Shown: piece after piece, positions 59,701-64,000 of the stretch | Numbering within the stretch: the stretch's first letter is position 1 | How the letters are laid out: each line of letters begins with the position of its first letter | Origin: Thalassovita gelatinovora | GTDB lineage: Bacteria; Pseudomonadota; Alphaproteobacteria; Rhodobacterales; Rhodobacteraceae | NCBI RefSeq assembly: GCF_001458355.1 | Contig: NZ_CYSA01000015.1 | Span: 67,001-131,000 of the forward strand | Length of the DNA stretch: 64,000 bases | Direction: 5' to 3' | Notes under the pieces: model-generated | Database searches by the model: none | Told to the model about the DNA's origin: nothing | The model's input: the letters and a program-made list of their open reading frames with translations, nothing else | Made by a program: the position numbers and the translations under genes

Positions 59701-61023
59701 TCAGCCCAGAACTTTCGTCACACTGATTGCGACCTTCTCGCTCAGTTCTCCGATATGATCGTCCGTCATGATAAACGGCGGTGCCAACAGGATGTGATCG
59801 CCCTTCTGGCCATCGATCGTCCCCGACATCGGATAGCAGATCAGCCCGGCTTCCATCGCGGCTTTCTTGAGCTTCGCAGCGATCTTCTGGCTGGGATCGA
59901 ACGGTGCCTTAGTTTCGCGGTTCTCGACAAGTTCGATGCCGCGAAACAGACCGCGACCGCGAATATCGCCGACATGGGGATGTTGTCCAAGCAGGCTGCG
60001 CAAGGCGTCGTCAAGTTTTTCCCCAAGGGAAGTCACACCCGCGACCAAGCCCCGATCCAGCAGCGCACGCACCACGGCCAATCCCGCCGCAGTCGCCACC
60101 GGATGACCGATATAGGTATGACCGTGTTGGAAAAACCCCGATCCACTTGCAATCGCATCATAGATCGCCCCGGAACACAGCATCGCTCCGATCGGTTGAT
60201 ATCCCGCGCCCAGCCCCTTGGCGATACACAGGATATCCGGTGCGACCCCATCGGCTTCGCAAGCATAGAGATACCCGGTCCGGCCCATGCCGCACATGAC
60301 TTCGTCCAAAATCAGCAACACGCCATAGCGATCACAGATTTCGCGGATGCGCTTGAAATACCCTTCGACTGCGGGCACCGCCCCAAGCGTTGCCCCGACC
60401 ACGGGTTCAGCGACGAAGGCCATCACGGTATCGGGGCCAAGGCGCAGAATCTCATCTTCCAGTTCCTGCGCGGCACGCTGGCCGTATTCATGGGCGGTTT
60501 CTTTTTCTGCCTTGAAACGGTACTCATAGCAGGGGGCGATATGGCTGACATCCAGAAGAAGCGGCCCAAATTGCGCCCGGCGCCATTCGTTGCCGCCGGT
60601 GGCCAGTGCCCCCAGCGTGTTGCCGTGATAGCTTTGCCGCCGGGCGATGATCCGGCTTCGCTCTGGCTGGTCGATTTCGACGTAATACTGCCGCGCCAGC
60701 TTGAGCGCGGCTTCCACCGCTTCGGACCCACCGGAGACGAAATAAACCCGCGACAAGTCGCCCGGCGCATGCTGGATCAAAAGCTCTGCCAACGCTTCCG
60801 CCGGTTCAGACGTGAAGAAACTGGTATGGGCAAAGGCCAGCCGGTCAAGCTGATCTTTGATCGCTGCCGTAACCCCGGCATCCCCATGTCCAAGGCATGA
60901 AACCGCAGCCCCACCCGATCCGTCGAAATACCGCTTTCCTTCGGAATCGATCAGGTAGCAACCCTCGCCGCGCACGGCGACAGGAGGGGAGATGCGCGTG
61001 TCGCGCGGAAATACGTTACTCAT
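59701..61023 (-). CDS. Class III (PLP-dependent) aminotransferase
   Basis: A 440-aa aspartate aminotransferase superfamily class III enzyme. VSGGSEAVEAALKLARQYYVE and SYHGNTLGALATGGN are conserved. LILDEVMCGMGRTGYLYACE binds the PLP ring, and the Schiff-base lysine is in CIAKGLGAGYQPIGAML. GHTYIGHPVATAAGLAV and RGRGLFRGIEL complete the fold. The amino donor is unknown; omega-amino acids, taurine or diamines are common in this group. The neighbouring RpiR regulator may control it. Confidence 0.9.
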   Translation of the reverse strand: MSNVFPRDTRISPPVAVRGEGCYLIDSEGKRYFDGSGGAAVSCLGHGDAGVTAAIKDQLDRLAFAHTSFFTSEPAEALAELLIQHAPGDLSRVYFVSGGSEAVEAALKLARQYYVEIDQPERSRIIARRQSYHGNTLGALATGGNEWRRAQFGPLLLDVSHIAPCYEYRFKAEKETAHEYGQRAAQELEDEILRLGPDTVMAFVAEPVVGATLGAVPAVEGYFKRIREICDRYGVLLILDEVMCGMGRTGYLYACEADGVAPDILCIAKGLGAGYQPIGAMLCSGAIYDAIASGSGFFQHGHTYIGHPVATAAGLAVVRALLDRGLVAGVTSLGEKLDDALRSLLGQHPHVGDIRGRGLFRGIELVENRETKAPFDPSQKIAAKLKKAAMEAGLICYPMSGTIDGQKGDHILLAPPFIMTDDHIGELSEKVAISVTKVLG

Positions 61024-61156
61024 ACTCGAGCTCTTTCTTTCAGTTTTGGAGCGTTGTTAAGGAAAGGCGCACTCGGGGTGCGTCAAGGTTGGCCGCAGCC
61101 ATGATGGCAAGTGTCAAGTTCATTCCGATGGGTCCAGTCGCGTTGATTTTCAGTGT

Positions 61157-62044
61157 CTATTTTTTTCGTTCTGGGGCCGGCTCCCAATACGCGCCAAGCT
61201 GACGCAAACTGTCTTCGCGCCGCTGCATCGTTTCGATTGCTTCATTTCCCTCGGCGGCGGTGATCAACACCATCAGCGCGGTGCCGATCGAATGGGCTGC
61301 TATTGTCGATTGAAACGGCGCAGGGCTTTCGTTGCGTGCGATAAAAACATGGTCGGCACACAGGGCCAGCGGCGAAACGGCGCTGTCGGTAATGGACAGA
61401 ACACACGCCCCGCGATCGGCCGCCTGCGTGGTCAGCGCCACGCTTTCCTGGCTGTAGGGTTCATATCCGACAACGATCAGCGCGTCGTCAGGTCCAATCT
61501 CGTCAAGGCTGTTGAAGATGCCTGCGCCGTGATCGGCGACCATGACCCCGTTGTCGCGGATCATGCGGTAGGAATAATACATCAAGTAGGCGACGGGATA
61601 GCAACTGCGGCGCCCCAGGAAAAACAGCTTCCGTGCGGCGCGCATCGCCCCGACGGCCGAATCCAGCTGATCGACGTCGATCTTGTCCCAGCTGCGGCGC
61701 AGATTGCGTTCATCCTCTTCCAGAAGATCCTGGGTGATGCGGCTGGTCTGGTCCTGTTGACCATAGGTGGCAAGGTTGCGCACGCGGGTGGTCAGCGGCC
61801 CTTCGACCCGTTCGCGCAGTTCGGCCTGAAGTTCGTCGCGCAGGCTATTCCAATCGTCATAGCCCAATTTGCGGGCCAGACGCAGCATGGTGGGCGGGGT
61901 GACACCGCAGGCCGTTGCAAGCGTTCGCATCGACGATAGGGCGATGTCATCGCTGTTGGCGATCAGATATCGCAACACGCCCTGCATCTTGGGACTGAGG
62001 TCCGGAAGCGCTGCCTGCGCCCGACGTTCCAGATCATTCCGCAT
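61157..62044 (-). CDS. MurR/RpiR family transcriptional regulator
   Basis: A 295-aa regulator. The N-terminal RpiR HTH is LSSMRTLATACGVTPPTMLRLARKLGYDDWNSLRDELQ, followed by a C-terminal SIS domain (ARKLFFLGRRSCYPVAYLMYYSYRMI and ALIVVGYEPYSQESVALTTQAADRGACVLSITDS) that normally binds a sugar phosphate or related ligand. ATG 62044 has GAGGTGAG upstream. Co-directional with the aminotransferase, 133 bp apart; probable pathway-specific regulator. Confidence 0.88.
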   Translation of the reverse strand: MRNDLERRAQAALPDLSPKMQGVLRYLIANSDDIALSSMRTLATACGVTPPTMLRLARKLGYDDWNSLRDELQAELRERVEGPLTTRVRNLATYGQQDQTSRITQDLLEEDERNLRRSWDKIDVDQLDSAVGAMRAARKLFFLGRRSCYPVAYLMYYSYRMIRDNGVMVADHGAGIFNSLDEIGPDDALIVVGYEPYSQESVALTTQAADRGACVLSITDSAVSPLALCADHVFIARNESPAPFQSTIAAHSIGTALMVLITAAEGNEAIETMQRREDSLRQLGAYWEPAPERKK

Positions 62045-62383
62045 CAGCAACTCACCTCAAATATTCCATTTGATCCATGCGTAAGGAATTATGTAACATT
62101 CATTACATTTTTGAGCAAGTGTTTTCCCAAACGCTAAGCGGTGCCGTGGGAACGCCAGGGGATGCGCGACTGACGGTCCTGAAAGGAAACCTCAGGAACG
62201 CAAAATTATCCAATAATATCCGTATAGTTATATGCCTGCGCACCGAAACCAATGCCTGCCCGCTTTCGTACAGCGGGCCGGTCCAGCCACAACGCGGGCA
62301 CAGCACAGACATGGTTTATTGTCGGCCTGCCGACAGGCAAAGCACGCCAATACGCATGGCGTTTTACGGTATTGGCAGGGCGA
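62045..62383. other. 339-bp intergenic region with two inverted repeats
   Basis: No convincing gene. It holds the perfect hairpin GCCCGCT / AGCGGGC at 62258-62278 and the palindrome TGTCGGC-CT-GCCGACA at 62320-62335. A minus-strand frame at 62103-62312 starts MSVLCPRCGWTGP, a zinc-ribbon-like CPRCG, but quickly loses any protein-like pattern and may be another relic. The AT-rich part near 62045-62120 is the likely promoter of the RpiR gene. Confidence 0.35.
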
Positions 62384-62941
62384 TCAGATGGACAGAATGC
62401 CCCGTTCGGTCACGATCATGTCGAGCGGCTGATCGGTCGGTTCCAGCGGCAGCGCCTCGGTTTCTTGCGCGGCATAGGCAAAGCCAATGGCCAGAACCGG
62501 GCCGCTGGCGCGCAAAACTTCTAACGTGCGGTCATAAAACCCGCCGCCATACCCAAGCCGATTGCCCTGCCGGTCAAAGGCGACCAAGGGCACGATCACG
62601 ATTTCGGGCGTAATGAAATCCTCGACCATCGGGACCTGCGCCCCGAACGGGCCGTCTTTCAACGCGCAATCCGGTTCCCAGCGGGAAAATTTCAACGGTT
62701 GGCCTGCTGCTTGAATAACCGGCACCGCCACCGGGCCATATGCGGCGGCTTCGGCCATGGCGGCAAGCGGGCTGATTTCGCTGCGGATCGGCATATAGCC
62801 CGACACCGGCACGCCGCGATGGCCGGCGAGGATTTCCGACAGGAAGGACGCGCGCCCGCCCGAACCTGCTTCATGCGCGGCTGCGCGACGGACTAATGCA
62901 GCTTCGCGTGCTGCGGTTTTGAATGCGGCAAGATCAGTCAT
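62384..62941 (-). CDS. 5-formyltetrahydrofolate cyclo-ligase
   Basis: A 185-aa ATP-dependent enzyme that converts 5-formyl-THF to 5,10-methenyl-THF. SGYMPIRSEISPL (ATP/folate site) and the signature VPLVAFDRQGNRLGYGGGFYDRTL are diagnostic. ATG 62941 has AAGGAG upstream. It is 29 bp after mgtE in the same direction. The common neighbour ymdB is displaced by the aminotransferase/RpiR/IS segment. Confidence 0.93.
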   Translation of the reverse strand: MTDLAAFKTAAREAALVRRAAAHEAGSGGRASFLSEILAGHRGVPVSGYMPIRSEISPLAAMAEAAAYGPVAVPVIQAAGQPLKFSRWEPDCALKDGPFGAQVPMVEDFITPEIVIVPLVAFDRQGNRLGYGGGFYDRTLEVLRASGPVLAIGFAYAAQETEALPLEPTDQPLDMIVTERGILSI

Positions 62942-62970
62942 ATCAGCTCCTTCAAACACGGCAGGATCGG

Positions 62971-64000
62971 TCACATCAACACCGAAGCCGCCAGCCCGAG
63001 AAAGGCGAAAAATCCGACCACATCGGTCACCGTGGTCACAAACGGTCCCGAGGCAAGCGCCGGATCGATACCGGCGCGGTCCAGCGCCATCGGGATCACG
63101 ATGCCGCCCAGCGCCGCAGCGATCTGGGTAAACAGCATCGCCAGACCGATCACCAGCGCCAGCATCGGCACCCCGAACCAAAGCGCCACAACCAAGGCCA
63201 TCGTACCGCCGAAGATCAGCCCGTTCAGCGCCCCGACCGACACTTCACGCAGCACAACGCGCATCGCGTTTTGCGCGGTAAGGTCACGGGTGGCCAGCGC
63301 CCGCACCGCCACCGTCATGGTCTGGGTGCCCGCATTGCCCCCCATCGAGGCCACGATCGGCATCAGCACCGCCAGCGCCACCATCTGATTGATGGTTTCG
63401 GCAAACATGTCGATCACCAAAGAGGCGAGGATCGCCGTCAAAAGGTTCACGAACAGCCACAGCGCCCGGCCCTTGGCGGCCTCAAAGATGGTATCTGTCA
63501 GGCTGGCTTCGTCGCCAACACCGGCAAGACGCAGAATGTCTTCTTCGTGTTCTTCATCCAGAACCGCCATCGCGTCGTCGATGGTGATGACCCCGACCAG
63601 CCGGTTGTCTTCATCGACCACGGGGGCGGAAATCAGGTGATACTGGTTGAACGCATAGGCAACGTCGGCTTCGTCTTGCAACACCGGAATGACCTGAAAC
63701 ACGTCTTCCACGATTTCGGTCAACGGTACATTGCGGCGCGAACTCATCAGTTTGCCCAGCGTCACATTGCCAACCGGGTGGATGCGTGGATCGACCAGAA
63801 CCACGTGATAGAATTGTTCCGGCAGTTCTTCGGCCTTGCGCAGAAAATCGATGGCTTCGCCCACTGTCCAGTGATCCGGCGCGACCACCACTTCGCGCTG
63901 CATCAGGCGCCCGGCAGAGGTTTCGGGATAGGCAAGCGCCTGTTCGACCGCGACACGATCGGAATCTTCCAGCGCGTCGAGGATCGCTTCTTGCTGCGGT
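62971..64000 (-). CDS. mgtE: Magnesium transporter MgtE (N-terminal end outside window)
   Basis: 343 codons are visible, running off the right edge. The end of the N domain (AILDALEDSDRVAVEQALAYPETSAGRLM) is followed by two CBS domains (VVVAPDHWTVGEAIDFLRK and VIPVLQDEADVAYAFNQYHLISAPVVDEDNRLVGVI). The five-helix pore domain then follows with the conserved MPIVASMGGNAGTQTMTVAVRALA and TDVVGFFAFLGLA. A Mg2+-gated Mg2+ channel. Its promoter and any Mg2+ riboswitch would be to the right of the window. Confidence 0.94.
   Translation of the reverse strand, partial: PQQEAILDALEDSDRVAVEQALAYPETSAGRLMQREVVVAPDHWTVGEAIDFLRKAEELPEQFYHVVLVDPRIHPVGNVTLGKLMSSRRNVPLTEIVEDVFQVIPVLQDEADVAYAFNQYHLISAPVVDEDNRLVGVITIDDAMAVLDEEHEEDILRLAGVGDEASLTDTIFEAAKGRALWLFVNLLTAILASLVIDMFAETINQMVALAVLMPIVASMGGNAGTQTMTVAVRALATRDLTAQNAMRVVLREVSVGALNGLIFGGTMALVVALWFGVPMLALVIGLAMLFTQIAAALGGIVIPMALDRAGIDPALASGPFVTTVTDVVGFFAFLGLAASVLM

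Noticed and set aside
62103-62312. Minus-strand frame starting MSVLCPRCGWTGP
   Set aside because: Only the first dozen residues look zinc-ribbon-like. The rest resembles translated non-coding DNA, and two hairpins overlap it. Kept only as a possible relic.

Overview
The window looks like a chromosomal segment of a marine alphaproteobacterium of the order Rhodobacterales (Roseobacter-type Rhodobacteraceae). This rests on the moderately high GC, the short ProS without an editing domain, the lolE-lolD pair, the hda-ppk-ppx block, the propionyl-CoA carboxylase cluster with its ScfR-type regulator pccR and DUF6497/DUF4174 neighbours, and the betICBA/choXWV arrangement. No rRNA, tRNA, CRISPR array or prophage was seen. 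The genome is densely packed, with many 1-8 nt overlaps and clear Shine-Dalgarno sequences.

Layout. (1) 1-10.7 kb: aerobic benzoyl-CoA (box) pathway, all on the minus strand. It holds boxR (cut by the left edge), a 4HBT thioesterase, boxA, a 57-aa cysteine protein, boxB and boxC, then a second operon (DUF4863/PnbB-like, benzoate-CoA ligase, alpha/beta hydrolase, DUF309), then a lone TRAP solute-binding protein. Direct TGCA repeats with a 6-bp AT-rich spacer lie upstream of every transcription unit and look like BoxR operators. (2) 10.7-17.9 kb: tiny membrane peptides, an HExxH lipoprotein, three tandem c-type cytochromes, a YdcZ transporter, lolD/lolE, DUF2937 and proS. (3) 18-25.6 kb (plus strand): a 35-unit pentapeptide-repeat membrane protein, a PerM-type protein, hda, ppk (with a PHO-box-like site) and ppx. 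(4) 25.7-29.9 kb: a secreted protein, an EEP-fold hydrolase, a TerB-DnaJ protein, a GNAT acetyltransferase and nhaA. (5) 29.9-41.6 kb: propionate/methylmalonyl-CoA block (scpA, DUF4174, pccA, small lipoproteins, DUF6497, pccB), a divergent Bcr/CflA transporter and pccR, with TTTGCAAA-type PccR sites at both the pccB and pccR promoters. (6) 42-51.4 kb: choline-O-sulfate/choline to glycine betaine (betI-betC-betB-betA plus an amidohydrolase), divergent from the choline ABC transporter choXWV, with a palindromic BetI operator between. (7) 51.5-55 kb: DUF1036, EamA, argO and argP. (8) 54.67-55.47 kb: five perfect TTATCCACA DnaA boxes plus four near matches next to AT-rich DNA, partly inside argP. 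This is a candidate chromosomal replication origin. (9) 55.6-64 kb: yebC, an SLC13/TrkA-C permease, ymdB, an IS110 remnant, a class III aminotransferase, an RpiR regulator, 5-formyl-THF cyclo-ligase and mgtE (cut by the right edge).

The most interesting points are the DnaA-box cluster, the coherent BoxR operator set, the small cysteine protein translationally coupled to boxA, the paired PccR palindromes exactly 40 bp apart, and the three tandem cytochromes of unknown partner. All functional calls come from reading the sequence and remembering families. No database search or computation was run.
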